DNA from: Trichobilharzia regenti
Taxonomy: Eukaryota > Platyhelminthes > Trematoda > Strigeidida > Schistosomatidae
NCBI GenBank assembly: GCA_944472135.2
Contig: OX235264.1
Span: 87,988,319 to 88,052,318, forward strand
Length of the DNA stretch: 64,000 nucleotides
Direction: 5' to 3'
Below the pieces are notes generated by a model. It saw nothing but the letters and a program-made list of their open reading frames with translations. It ran no database searches and was not told the origin of the DNA. The position numbers and the translations under genes were made by a program. Positions 24,530-36,199 of this stretch are shown here, piece by piece (position 1 is the first letter of the stretch; each line of letters begins with the position of its first letter).

Positions 24530-24830
24530 TAAGCATAGCTTACTCAGTAGATTCGTCTCACAATGGGTCGAGCATATTATAGAGAACATGCTGACTTCAA
24601 AGTAATCCATGACACCTTGCTATGAGAATTCAGAGTATTCGAATTCTCTACACATCTACCATGTTTATGCATCTTTGGTGAGTTGTAAACTAGCGGAGAG
24701 CAACTTTGGAGTGTTTTTTGGTACAATATCGATATCACGCAATTCTTTACAAACGTTTCATGTTTTCTTTGTAAATCCGCCTCATCCATCGATTTGTCTA
24801 AACTTCAGTAAAAAAAAAATCGGTTGTTAT
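24530..24830 (-). pseudogene. PLE relic: N-terminal RT region (tentative)
   Basis: A 70-codon minus-strand frame begins MDEADLQRKHETF and continues to PLVYNSPKMHKHG. This resembles two ordered PLE landmarks: the V-x-MD-x-x-DY block before RT motif 1 and the (Y/F)GxPKxHK block after it, both visible in the intact element at 47388-49925 (VTVIMNRTDYEKK and FYGQPKIHKP). Spacing is shorter than in that element, so an internal deletion is likely. Short and diverged, hence moderate confidence. Confidence 0.45.
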
Positions 24831-24839
24831 TAACTTAAA

Positions 24840-27800
24840 AGTCATACCAGTTAACCATACAGCTAATTGTCAATCACCAGTTTTGTGTCCTCACATCATG
24901 TACATACCTCATTTGAGCCTTACTGTTCTAAAATATCGTGCATGACAATTGAACAATCTGTGTAATATACTTTCTCCTCAGAAATGCTATACATCCCAGT
25001 CCGATGAATTAAAATAAGGAAAGTGGAAACGTCGTTTAGTCAAACAACTCAGCTGACGGACCACTAGACATATAGTCTGGAGTCGACTGGTTCTTATCCT
25101 ACTGCATCCCCTGTCCTCACTTCAATTTCACTTATCATCCCTTACATAAATAGTAGTCTTCTAAGCCAATGGTCTGTCGAATATTCTCACCAGGATTTAA
25201 ATATGATGAAATCATCCGTTAAGACTGAAAGTCATCGAATGCTGTCTAGTGGATTTGCCGTACAACTGGCTTGCTTACTAGCAAAAATTAAGGGGGTAAA
25301 ATCTGTTTGGTATTTAAGCTGCTAAGAATAGCCAACAAAGAGCTCTTTCTGACCTTAGATTAGCATTTACCCAGACAGATCGGCAGACTGTATACGCAAT
25401 CATTGTGTGCCCTTTCAAACTGCTTCCCAATTATGGCTTAGTTCAATATTGAAAACGGATTATTTGAATGGCTAGTACTTGTACATTAAACAAATTGATT
25501 CTCTTCCAGTTTATCTGAATGAGTCACGGTCATTACCTCCTGAAAGGAAGGAAGTAGTACACAACCAAGACGTTGGAAACATCAGTCATTCAACTACACC
25601 AAAGTGCAAAGTAATATTTAGAAATCTCGATAAATTATAAAAACTACTTTCAACTGAAAGTAATATTGATCAGTTAGCTTATTACTGACAAATATTAAAT
25701 CGATTTATAATCAAGGTCAAAGTGATCTAAGTATTATATCTACCGTTTTGTTTTCTGCATAGATATTGATAAATTAGTTGTTGTTGTAAGAAGAAAAAAA
25801 GTAGTTTTAGATCAATGTTATAACTTGAAGTCACTAATTTTAGCCTTTACAACCAATTGCAATCATTTGCAAACTAGATTTATAGTTTATTGAAAACGTT
25901 TCGGATTGGAAACAGTTTCCATGCACCTTTTCTTTCTGTATTATAGAAAAATAGGCAACTTAACTGTCATTGGTTATGAAAATTAGGATAAGCAGTCGAA
26001 AAAAGAGATCAATATTTTTAGGAATACTGACTTCTATTGTAATCCTGTCCCTGAAATATATTTCTATTCAGGTCTTTAAGACTGGTATTTGTCAAATATA
26101 TAAAAATTATAGGGCATGTTAAGAAATTTGATATAAAGTCTACTTTAAGTCCTTAAATATACTAATCACCTCGCTAAGGATATTGTAAATGGTTTAGAAT
26201 AGCTAAAGTCAAGTATTTTTATTCGTAATACCTGAGATAAAACAAGCTGAGTAGACTGTCCCTGTTGGTCACTAAAAAATTAGATTCTGTTTCCTTTTCA
26301 TTTGATGCAGGAACAAAGATTAGCTCAGTGTCATGTTACTTAACGAATAATGCCTTGAGGATTTACATCCTATTGATTTATTACTCGTAGAAGCAATCAC
26401 CCCTGAAACTACTGCAAATACACTTAAGATAACACTGTCTTCTAAAGTCAGGTTAGGATTCTTGTTCTTTTAATCAATCTATCAAAAACTAAAATTGATT
26501 ACTAGCACGGGTCCTTATAAATTACTTCGATGAATTCTACCACTAAGGAATAAACAGAGAGGATTTTCGTCCATTAACTTATTTTGTCTACTTCTGAATA
26601 ATGATTTACAAAATACGTTATAACCTCACAGTTTTTTTTCAGCCTTAGTTTGTAAAAAAACCGTCAAATAATAATTTGATTAATTTATTGATTCCAGATA
26701 ACTTATTGATTTATAAGTAGATTTAATCAATAAATGATGCATTGTAGAGTACAAATGTAAAAACACTACACTTAAGCACTAATGAGTGCGCTGTACCACA
26801 GTGATAAGCAAAAGAGCTGTCAGTTTCAATTTCATTTTAGTGCCTTTTTAGTTGAAGCTCACGCGTGTTGTAAGTCACGCTGATTATATAAAAATGAATT
26901 ACGTGTCTATGGTCAACTATTTTTTCTGCTTTATTCAAACGGATTATTAGATAGCTCGTTTTAAGTGTATCTGAAAAATTCATGTATTTGAATTTAAATA
27001 TTAACTTCAGATTATCAAAAAGAATAAACATGCATTTCCAAACGAATATTGACTGATTTGATGATTACCAGGAAGCAAAATGTGTGATGAGCTTCATATC
27101 CGATTTTCAACTATATATGCCTACATTTAAATACTTGATAGTAAGTATTTCCAATAAGAGATGAAACCGGTATTCGCTACTTCAAATATCAGAGGGATTT
27201 AAGTCACACTTTCCCCTCAAAAACTTAGAAGCCTAACTCTAATTCAAATGTAATAAGGTCGCCTTCTAACAAGTCATAGGAGAGATTATTTCATACCATA
27301 AACTTTACTGGAAATTTGGGCTGATTATTTAAGGGAATGCCTGTTCTTGTGATATCTTATTCACTGTGGCTCCCAGTGGACACTTAACTTGTTCATTAAC
27401 TTGATAAAGCTTATACATATTCGGTGATAATAAGCACAAGCTGTCACACGATTCATACACAAATAAAGTTACATGCTACGAAGTCGCAATATCTTTCAAC
27501 ACTGATGAATATGTTAATGAGGCAGTCTGAAGGGTTTTCGTGTTTATGAACTACAAATTCAGATGTAATCCATAACTTCTCTATTACTTAAAACTCCTTT
27601 CTGAATAATTACTTACACCAAGAAAGTCTAGTCAGTTTTTATAATGTTCAGGACGAGCGTTATTTCTTATCCGGTAGTTACTAGCTGGATTTATCTGCTA
27701 CCTACTATGAATATATATTCGTGATCTGTGTTTTAATAATAGTCTGATCTAATCCACAATGCACAAAACTTCTATTTTAATTGTAACCAGTGTATTTCAA

Positions 27801-28700
27801 AACGCGTCACCTATTCTGTTCTATTGAACTTAATTGCTTAAATAGCTGATAATTTCTCAGTTTCCCCCTCTTCAGAATTCATGTCACGTATAAAAGTGGA
27901 AAATTAAAGAAATACGTCTCCTAGATGATAAGAGGTCCAAGAAACTGGACTGTAGTTCTGATTATGACTAATCAATCTGGTGAGTGCAGTATGGACACAC
28001 AAAGAAGGTGGGTTAAAAATAGTCAATAGATAGGTAGCTTCAAATATGATTTTGGAATTTTTTTTTCTAACCTACCAATAAAGTTCAGACAACAACGTGA
28101 GCGAAACGATGGTCTCACCACTTTCTAACTTACTTCATTCATCTTAAAAGTCGTCAGTTTCTTCATTAAACTGACTAGATCGTGAATAAATCGTTTTCTA
28201 AGTCGATGATGTAAACAAAGTCGATTTACTCCTAAATCGCTGTCCGTTAAAAATTATATACAACTAGAATTTACAGTCAACTGATCAATAATATAAAAAT
28301 GTCTAGAAGATTCTAATGCCTAATCTCCATAAATTAATCACCAATTTATGTCTGGATGTGACTGTTAATTCTTTAGTTTAAGACTGCTCATTTGGTTTAC
28401 CGTAGCCACTTAGCTATACTAACTACACAGATGATGAAGTATGCTCACTTAGCCACAAGAAGAAGAAGAAGAAGCAGAAGGCGAAAAACAGAAGACTCAG
28501 GGAATTAAACTTTCCCTTACGAAAAATACATTTTTCCTTTGGTTCAAGGATACTAAATAATGAAATACCTATACACACTTCTACTAAATACAGGTGGAAT
28601 TGCACACATTAGGGAAATGATGATTCTGTTACTCGCCTGTAACACTGGCTGATGTTTGCCCCAAATATAAATCACGAATTGTCACAAGCTGGGAATTAGG
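24840..28700. other. No recognisable gene
   Basis: Nearly 4 kb of AT-rich sequence with only short frames. An (AAG)n run lies at 28457-28475. I could not recognise any element. Confidence 0.5.
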
Positions 28701-28704
28701 GGCT

Positions 28705-28925
28705 ATTGGGTTGTGTCCCAGTAGCTGAATGGTCTACGAACTCGCCTCGTAAACAGAAGTTTTTTTTGTGTGGAACCCTTTTGGTGCGTGCACACTGATG
28801 AAAATTTCCCAATTAGGCTGACGAAACGGCTGTGCAGTACTCCAAAGTTTTCCAGTAGTTCACTAACTAATCTCAGCTCGTTATCAGTCCCGTAGACAAC
28901 TAAATCCCTGCAAACGAAAACTTGA
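28705..28925 (+). mobile_element. Hammerhead-bearing SINE-like repeat
   Basis: tRNA-like part (gtcccagtagctgaatggtc, actcgcctcgtaa), box B eroded by a T-run, then CTGATGA (28795-28801), tttcccaattagg, CTGACGAAAC, tgtgcagtactcc and the tail gttttccagtagttcac. CTGATGA and CGAAAC are both present, but helix II (TTTCCC/GGCTG) is weakened. Confidence 0.7.
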
Positions 28926-29760
28926 TAAAAAAAAAATGGAATACTTCTTGTCACTGAATAATCTGTTGTTTTATTGTGAAACTACGCAACTGTGTACTCT
29001 TAATACTCAATCGAAAGTTATATGATGAACTTTGAGTAGTATAAATGAAAGTAAAAGCATTATTGCTTGCTAACTGGTAGCTAAATGACCTTGGCGGACT
29101 GCTTAAATCTTGGGCTACCAATTACCTTAAACATTACAAATCGTATTATTATTATTATTATTAAATCGGCCAATTTTATAGTTTTAAGGGTTCATAGAGG
29201 CTGTGGAAATATCTTGTTGTGTAGTGACAAAAAACAAAGGACTTATTCCAAGCACAGATCTCCAATGAGTAATTGTTTAAGTCTAGTATCGATTTATAGT
29301 GCAATGAAGTGCTCAGTTACTGAATTTAGTCTTCACCGTATTAAGATAGAGTGAAAAACTTATTTTAAATTCTAAAAACATGACATCTATATTGACAGCT
29401 ATCATTCAATAATCGATTTGTGTGCATTTATGGGTGTATAGCACTTTCATTGACTCAATATAATATTCACACCAGTTGTTTATTGATTATTCTTTCTTTC
29501 TCTTTTTCTTTCTTCTGTTCATGTTTTACATGTGATCCGTCAACCCTTCAAACAGACATATACATGTTTATTATGCAAAAAGAGTTTTGTAAATCTGAAC
29601 AGTAAAGCGTATTATACAAACGGAGCTAAATCTGGATAGAATATTTCATTTTCTCAGTCAGATAGTAATAAAAAAGTGCTAATACTTAACCGGGAAAAGA
29701 TAATTTTAACTCTAAATATTCTTAAGGTAGGGTAGTGTATAACTTGTTTTCTCGGTTTGT
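28926..29760. other. No recognisable gene; (ATT)n near 29143
   Basis: AT-rich; an (ATT)n run and short frames only. Confidence 0.5.
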
Positions 29761-29764
29761 CTTA

Positions 29765-30010
29765 ACCTAGTTTTGGTTGGAGGATTTCATCATGAGCTGA
29801 CATCAGTTAGAGAATCATTGGAAAACCTAAAGAGAGTACTGGGTAGCTATTTCGCCCTAGTCTGGGACTCTTCACAGTACACCCCTCAGAGTTCGAACTC
29901 AGGACCTTCTGGTTACAAGGCGAGCTCGTAGACCAATAAGTCACTCACTTGGACCGGATCCGATGGCCAGCCTATGAATCCTAACTTCTGCCAATTCACG
30001 CGCTACCACT
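29765..30010 (-). mobile_element. Hammerhead-bearing repeat, left arm of inverted pair
   Basis: Minus strand: box B region gagttcgaactcagg, tRNA-like acaaggcgagctcgtagacc, hammerhead remnant (gtactgtgaagagtccc, ctagggcgaaatag), tail ccaatgattctctaactgat. The CTGATGA element has become CTGTGAAGA, so the ribozyme is dead. It faces the plus-strand copy that begins about 20 bp further on. Confidence 0.7.
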
Positions 30011-30029
30011 TCGCAATGTCTTCGATGAG

Positions 30030-30305
30030 TAACTGTCGTGGATTAGCAAAAGTTTGAATTCGTGGGCTGGCCTTTGGATCGTATCCAAGTGAACGGCCTA
30101 ATAGTCAACGAGCTTGTCACGTAACCAGAAGGTCCAGGGTTCGAGCCCTGTTGGTGCGTGCATACTGCTGGATAGTCCCAAACTGGGTTGACGAGACAAC
30201 TGTCCAGTATTCTTTAGGTTTTCCAATGGTTCTCTAACCGATTTCGGCTCATGATGAAATCCTCCAACCAATCAGACAAAATCCCTACAAAACCAATAGT
30301 TGAAA
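30030..30305 (+). mobile_element. Hammerhead-bearing repeat, right arm of inverted pair
   Basis: Plus strand: gaattcgtgggctggcc, cggcctaatagtcaacgagc, box B ggttcgagccc, gcatactgctggatagtccc, ttgacgagacaactgtcc, then tccaatggttctctaacc and catgatgaaatcctcc. CGAAA is CGAGA here, so the core is broken. Head-to-head with the preceding copy. Confidence 0.7.
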
Positions 30306-31085
30306 ATTTACCTTATTTTTTTCAAGTTTTACGGATATCTAACAGTCAACAGTAAGTATTTGAATTATGTAATTTTGGTGGATAATGAAAAGCAGTAGAA
30401 TCAAGGATGCACATTCCGTCTTATTTTGAGAACTGTCATGTACCTACTATCCCTAGTGAGTGATGGTCATAGCAATGATATTCGAACTCTGAACTTATCT
30501 TTTCAAACATCCAAGAGCTATACTATACGCCACTTTGACTGCTGCTAAATCCAGAGGACTAGTCGCGAAATAAAACGAAATGCCGATTCCAGTGCTAGTT
30601 TCCAACCACCAAAATAATATCATGTTAGTCCACAAATGTCGTCAAAGCGTCTGCACAGGGAGACGAGGCCGAAAATTCCGGTCCAGTAAAATCAATAGAC
30701 GGAAATGTAAAAGTTAACTTCAAAACAAATAATAATTACTGTTTAAATCAATATAATTGCACTGCTAACTTCCACTAAGTGGATAACCACCATGAGGACA
30801 AAATTTACCTCATTCATTATGATGCCTGTTATAGAGGCGTATAATAATCTGAGCAACGTTGTTCAGCAATGTATGATGATTGAATTATCTTTATAAGGCT
30901 TTCAAACCGCAGTGAGCTTCAAAAGATGTCCGTTCATTGAAGATAGTCAAACATAATTCTTATACCTAAAAAGATTCTCGCAGATTCAAATCTGCCAATG
31001 TTACATCCAGACCCGTCCAATGAATGAACCTGTTAACTCCATAGGGAGTGTTTATACAAGAGATCTGGGTCAAACAGGACACTTT
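30306..31085. other. No recognisable gene
   Basis: AT-rich, nothing supported. Confidence 0.5.
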
Positions 31086-31099
31086 CCAGTTGATCATTA

Positions 31100-32500
31100 T
31101 TATTATTATTGCACCCTTGGGTTCCTAGTGGAACATAGGGTTTCAACTGCACTTCTCCATTTGCTTCTGTCTTCTGCTGTACTTTTCACCTGCATCCATG
31201 TTAGTCCATACTCTTTCAACTCCTCTTCACACGACCTCCACCATGTCACCCTTGGACATCCCACACGCCACTTCCCTTTCGGGTTCCACTCGAGCAATGG
31301 CCTGACACGTGATGTCACTCAGCGGTCTCCTCAGCGAGTGACCGATCCATCTCCACTTTCTCCTGCATATTTGTTGGTTGGCGATTGGTTCTTGTTTTGT
31401 TTTTGTTCCCATAATTCCTTGTTGGTGATTCTTTCCGGCCGGCCATCTGATCTTCAGTATAGAGCCAGCGAAGACAGTTGTTGTGATAAAGGTCTGCAAC
31501 AGGCTGTTGGAAATATTCTTTGTGACCCACCCGCCCGCCAAGTTTCTGATCCGTATAGAAGAACTGACTGACTTTACGTTTGTATTGAAAATCCGACTGA
31601 ATTTTGTTGTTGATGCTGGCTGAGTGACGAAGATTTCCAGATTGATTTCAGGTTGATGAATGTGTTTCTCGCCTTCCCGATCCTCGCTCGATTTGACATC
31701 CTCGTCCGTTCCTCCTGTAGTTGAGACAATGCTCCCTAGATGAGTGAGTGAATGAAGTAACCTCTTTCAAATCCCTCCCGTTGATGGTGATTGACGCTGG
31801 ATGTTTCTGCTGTTGTTGTTGGTTGGTTATTTTCATAACCTCCGTCTTGTCTATGTTCACCTGGAGTCCTGTCTTCACTACCTGCTTCTTCGACCAGTTT
31901 GTCGGTTTTCGCTTGCCTCTAAGTCTTCGATTTTTTGTGACATCAAACATAAATCATCCATGCGCGAAATCCAGGTCTTCTAGGTTCTTCACGTCGGTCT
32001 GTCCAGGATAGTCCTGTCTTCTCGTTTCCAACTCACTGTCTGACGCATAATCCAGTCCACCACAATTAGGAATAATTCATTGGTGATAATAAGCACCCTT
32101 GTCTGACTCCTGTGTTTACTCCAAACGCCTCGCTGAGTTTCCCGTTGTGGATCACTTGACATGTGCCGTTGTCGTACAGCTGTTGAATAAGGTTGATGAA
32201 TATTTGGGGTACGCCGTAGTACTCGAGTAATTTCCAAATTACTTCACGGTCAACGCTGTCTAGAAGGCCTTCTCAAAGTCTATAAAGTTGAGGTAGAGGT
32301 TTGATTGCCATTCCATGCTTTGTTCTGTGATGATGATGCGTAGAGTTGCAATTTGGTCAGTACATGATTTGCCTGACTTTCCTGAATCCAGCTTGTTCTG
32401 GTCGGAGTTCTGTCTCCAGTGCGTCCTTTAATCTCTCCAGGATGATGCGACTCAGGATTTTACTTGGCGTCGATAGGAGCATGATTCCTCGCCAGTTCTT
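31100..32500 (-). pseudogene. RTE copy 2 RT core and C-terminus, multiply frame-shifted
   Basis: Pieces of RT are found in all three minus frames: [33 protein letters not shown] then a shift, INIDKTEVMKI-like, [12 protein letters not shown], [18 protein letters not shown] and WNPKGKWRVGCPRVTWW. Compared with copy 1, most frame changes are +4 insertions; others are +2 or +3. One 4 nt insertion, catg, falls inside motif C between FA and DD and is also present in copy 3. Confidence 0.85.
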
Positions 32501-33041
32501 GCAGAGTGAGGTGTAAGTCGCCCTTCTTTGGTAGTTTCACGAGGTAACCTTTCCTCCAGTCAGTAGGCACCTTTCCCTCCTTCCAGACCTTTTGCAATAA
32601 TGGAGTCAGCATGTCTGCTGTAGTCTCTGGGTCCGCTTTCAGTGCTTCAGGGGGTATTCCATCTGGTCCGGCTGCTTTTCCAGCTTTCAGAAGCTTGATT
32701 GCATTCAAGACTTCAGCTCTCGTTGGAGGATTGGTGTCAACTTGCAGTTGTGTGCGCGCTGTTGTTGGTATTTCTGGACGGGTTGCAGGTGATGGTCGGT
32801 TCAAGAGTCCTTTGAAGTGATCCGCCCATTGTTTAATCTGTTTTTCTTCCTTGGTAATTGGGTTCCCTTGGCTGTCTTTTATAGGTTTCGCTTGTGTTGA
32901 TCTCTTCCCGGATAGAGATTTGGTTATCTGATATAGTGTCCTCAGGTCCCTTTTGCCTGCTGCCTTCTCAGCTTCAGTGGCGAGGTTGTCGTAGAATCGT
33001 CTTTTGTCCTTCCTAGCACTCTTCTTCACTTCTTTGTCCAA
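32460..33041 (-). CDS. RTE linker and N-terminal RT, frame-shifted continuation
   Basis: 193 codons continuing copy 2 after the +1 change: DKEVKKSARKDKRRFYDNL, then RT motif 0-1 sequence LKAGKAAGPDGIPPEALK (~109-126) and WKEGKVPTDWRKGYLVKLPK. The frame ends where a 4 nt insertion (gagt before gagg, 32504-32511, plus strand) shifts GDLHL away from the KNWRGI block that follows in a different frame. Downstream RT (32460 to 31100) exists only as short shifted pieces. Confidence 0.85.
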   Translation of the reverse strand: MDKEVKKSARKDKRRFYDNLATEAEKAAGKRDLRTLYQITKSLSGKRSTQAKPIKDSQGNPITKEEKQIKQWADHFKGLLNRPSPATRPEIPTTARTQLQVDTNPPTRAEVLNAIKLLKAGKAAGPDGIPPEALKADPETTADMLTPLLQKVWKEGKVPTDWRKGYLVKLPKKGDLHLTLQELARNHAPIDAK

Positions 33042-34209
33042 TGTTGTGTAAGTTGAGCTCAGCGTCTCTCTTCTCCTGTCCGTCCTTGCATTGAATCATT
33101 TTCTCTTTCACCATTCTCCTCTCTTCTATTAATTTCCAAGTGTCCGTTGAGAGCCATTCCTTGTCTTGTCTCTTCTTTCTTCCTAGAACCGTTGAACACG
33201 TTTCGTTGAGAATCGCCTTCAGAGACTTCCAATGTTCTTCCACGCATGATTCTTCAGTGATGTCGCGTAGTGTTTCCTGCTTTGCTCTGACAGTTGCAGT
33301 GAAAGTGTCTTTTGTGGTTGTGTCCTTCAGTAATTGAGTGTTGAACTTGCATTGTGGCCTATCCCCAGCTATCCTCGAGGCTTTTAGTTTCACCTTGAAA
33401 GTCCCTTGTACTAGATAGTGGTCTGAACCCACATCTGCTCCTCTCCTTGACCTTGTGTCCAGTAGGCTCCGTCTCCACTTTCTTGAAATTGAGATGAAGT
33501 CTATTTGGTTCTTGGTGTTTCCATCTGGTGAAATCCATGTCGTCTTGTGTATATCCTTGTGTTTGAACACACTGCCACCAATCACCAAATCATTGAAGGC
33601 GCAGAAGTCTGAGAAGAGTTCACCATTGTCGTTCATTTCACCGAGGGCCTCACGACCCATGGTGAGTTCTCTTCCTGTGTTGTCTCCTCCCAGCTTCGCA
33701 TTCATGTCGCCCATCAGGATTTTGATATCGCCATTTGGGACGTTGTCCATTATTGCTTGTAGTTGTCTGTAGAACGCCTCCTTCTTCTCTTGTTCTGAGA
33801 CGTTTGTAGGCGCATAACATTGAATGACTGTAACTTTCCTTCCTTTTGAGTTGAACCTGGCTGTCATTATCCTGGAGGAGATTGGTTCCCACTGCATGAG
33901 AGCTTTGGTTGCTGTTGGTGACATCATGATGGCCACTCCCTCGGTGTGCTCGTGGTTGTCCTCTGGGTGGCCGGAATAGATTACTGTCTCTCCAGTAGGT
34001 AGTTGGCACCTTCCAGTTCCGTTCCATCTGCTCTCGCAGATTCCCAACACTTCTATTCTGTACCTTCTCATTTCAGCGGCTATCTGGGCAGCCTTTCCAG
34101 TTTCGTACATTGTACGAACATTCCAGGTACCCATCCTTACTTTTGCTTTCATCGAAAGAAGGCACATCGGCTGACTGGCTTCCCGAAGGCTTTCACCAGC
34201 CTGCGTCAT
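33013..34209 (-). CDS. RTE AP-type endonuclease and linker
   Basis: 398 codons. The apurinic/apyrimidinic-type endonuclease that nicks the target runs from about residue 26 to 270, with catalytic landmarks in order: GTWNVRT (N30), GICESRWNG (E59), QCYAPT (Y132), MGDMNAK (D168, N170), TTWISPDG...NQIDFI (225-239) and SDHYLV (D263, H264). All look intact. The linker follows (KAILNETCSTVLGRKKRQDK, DTWKLIEERR). The native start is probably one of the methionines at residues 15, 20 or 26. A +1 change near 33050 ends this frame early; the copy at 44031-44978 reads through the same place. The linker and RT continue in the next frame. Confidence 0.9.
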   Translation of the reverse strand: MTQAGESLREASQPMCLLSMKAKVRMGTWNVRTMYETGKAAQIAAEMRRYRIEVLGICESRWNGTGRCQLPTGETVIYSGHPEDNHEHTEGVAIMMSPTATKALMQWEPISSRIMTARFNSKGRKVTVIQCYAPTNVSEQEKKEAFYRQLQAIMDNVPNGDIKILMGDMNAKLGGDNTGRELTMGREALGEMNDNGELFSDFCAFNDLVIGGSVFKHKDIHKTTWISPDGNTKNQIDFISISRKWRRSLLDTRSRRGADVGSDHYLVQGTFKVKLKASRIAGDRPQCKFNTQLLKDTTTKDTFTATVRAKQETLRDITEESCVEEHWKSLKAILNETCSTVLGRKKRQDKEWLSTDTWKLIEERRMVKEKMIQCKDGQEKRDAELNLHNIGQRSEEEC

Positions 34210-34413
34210 TTCACTTCCCCGGTTCCAGCAAAAAATAAGGTTATTGTTTATGTTTTTAGAATTTTTAATATATTTATCTGTTGAATTTTCTGTAGCAATC
34301 TGGTTGTTTTACTGGGGTGGAGTTGCTAGCACAACGCTCCAACCATCCCTCTTTACTCGGGCTTGGGACCTGCTAGAAAACTAGCAATCTTGGCGAGGTT
34401 CAGTTGATCATTA

Positions 34414-34969
34414 CCTTAAAGTATTTCACATTGTCGTACATGTTATTAATTCCAGGAATCTCTAGGTCTTTCATACATCACATCTCATGCTATTCACTGG
34501 GTGTTCTTTGAGAAAATGATAGATGCAACATTGAAGAAGTAGAAATACGTTGTAATTCATCACATGGTCACCGAGTGTTTGTTTTTAGTGTAAATCGAAA
34601 ATGGATTGAAGAGATTTGTAATAACCAGTCAAACCTTAATTTATTTCTCCATATACTACCATCTGTTTGGATGGTAAAGGAATCTGTTAACCTTTATATC
34701 GCCAGATCTTTGTAAGAGTAATAATTTCATTGTTACCTATGACAGTTAACTGCGAAGTGAAGTGTGTGAAGTCGAAACACAGAAATACTGACATCATGTT
34801 ATATGAAGCCATTTGCCAAGTAAATATTTAATAAAAGTACAGAGAAGCATTTGATTTATGGAAGGGTTCTTTTATTATTGGGTAATCCTTTCAACAGTCA
34901 CATCGCCGAAACCTCATTTCATTTAACTTCCCAAGAGTTAGTTTGTAGGGATTTGATTTGTTCAAAGTT
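34414..34969. other. No recognisable gene
   Basis: AT-rich spacer between the RTE TSD and the hairpin repeat. Confidence 0.5.
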
Positions 34970-35571
34970 TGACCACGGATTGATATCTGTTGAAGAACCA
35001 TTGAAAACCAGGAAGTACTGCGCAGCTATCTCTTTGTATTTTGGGACTCATCAGTAGTACGCACCCACCAGGTCTTAAACCCAGGGCTTGGTTACAAGGC
35101 GAACTCATAGACCACTCAACAACTGGGACATGAATTAATGACCCATGAATTCTAACGTTTAACACTTCGTGATTTTAGCGCTACTGGGTGCATCCAACAT
35201 TATCGGTGAGTATATTTCCTCATTTCTGACAGGGTGGACCTTACTGGTCCCTACTTCCTATTAGAACTCTGGGCAGCTTCGTCCTACAAGCGGTCACTAG
35301 CGAGCGCCCACTCGGGAGTAAAGAAATATACTCACCGATAATGTTGGATGCACCCAGTAGCGCTAAAATCACGAAGTGTTAAACGTTAGAATTCATGGGT
35401 CATTAATTCATGTCCCAGTTGTTGAGTGGTCTATGAGTTCGCCTTGTAACCAAGCCCTGGGTTTAAGACCTGGTGGATGCGTACTACTGATGAGTCCCAA
35501 AATACAAAGAGATAGCTGTGCAGTACTTCCTGGTTTTCAATGGTTCTTCAACTGATGTCTCTCTGTGGTCA
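34970..35571. repeat. Near-perfect 249 bp inverted repeat of hammerhead elements, 104 bp loop
   Basis: Arm 1 (34970-35218) is a minus-strand hammerhead repeat, arm 2 (35323-35571) the plus-strand copy. The arms are exactly equal in length and I count about 7 mismatches, 5 of them clustered at the outer ends. Each arm carries the tRNA-like part and CTGATGAGTCCC, but the second core half is aaagagatag instead of GGACGAAAC, identically in both arms. The loop holds the family's upstream flank (tagaactctgggcagcttc). Such DNA could extrude a cruciform; the similarity implies recent formation or gene conversion. Confidence 0.85.
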
Positions 35572-36195
35572 CACTTGAAACACTTAACTTCTAATCAACA
35601 GTAAATGTTGATCTCAATAGATCTAGTTATCCGTCTAAGATTTAAATTTAGTCAAAGTATCAGTGTTGGCATATGCACAGTGGAATCCTTTCCAAAAGTA
35701 TATTTTAGGCAGTGCTTGTTTATTTCTCCTTAACCTTCGTAATTTGTTATAATCGCTGTATTCCTAAGACAGACAAGTGGAGAGGGAGACTGAAAAATCT
35801 CCATATCAGTTGGTTAGTTTTGCACCGGTTCATTATTGTCTGCCTTACAACAAACTAATAATGTCTAAGACTGCCTAATGTTTCACATTAGATTCATATA
35901 TCGACTCATTTTGTCTGATAGTTTAGCAATACTGCTTCACTAGTACTTGACTATGCATTTTCATGATAAGTGTCAATTGGCCAATGATCCCAAAAAAAAG
36001 AAGAGATAATCAAATGTCAGATGCTGACTGATGGTGAAAGACACGCTGCTAAGCCATTCAAACAAGGGAATATTAGCAAACTAGAATTGGAACACATTTA
36101 TTCTAAAGTATTTGAATAGTTTAGCAACATCCCTAATATTGTCAGGCGAAATTTTCAGTATTAGCTGTGAAAATACCTTACAAAGTTGATTTAAG
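35572..36195. other. No recognisable gene
   Basis: AT-rich, nothing supported. Confidence 0.5.
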
Positions 36196-36199
36196 GAGC

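Larger units (their letters stand above)
31100..34400 (-). mobile_element. RTE-clade LINE copy 2, full length (3.3 kb), 13 bp TSD
   Basis: Minus strand. The 5' UTR begins at 34400 (ctcgccaagattgctag), the endonuclease starts near 34130, RT follows, and the element ends in an (AAT)n tail at 31100. A perfect 13 bp direct repeat, cagttgatcatta, at 31087-31099 and 34401-34413 shows a complete insertion. The endonuclease is intact but the RT half is riddled with insertions, most of exactly 4 nt. Despite that, the TSD is perfect, so it either moved recently using another element's enzyme or the damage is rapid. Length ~3.3 kb and single-ORF design fit RTE elements such as SR2; exact family is not claimed. 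Confidence 0.9.

Noticed and set aside
31020..31571. Plus-strand 183-codon frame
   Set aside because: Runs antisense through the RTE 3' end and starts in the TSD flank. Its length reflects the antisense of conserved coding sequence.
33140..34284. Plus-strand frames of 65-105 codons over the RTE endonuclease
   Set aside because: Antisense shadows of the intact minus-strand endonuclease frame; no motifs of their own.
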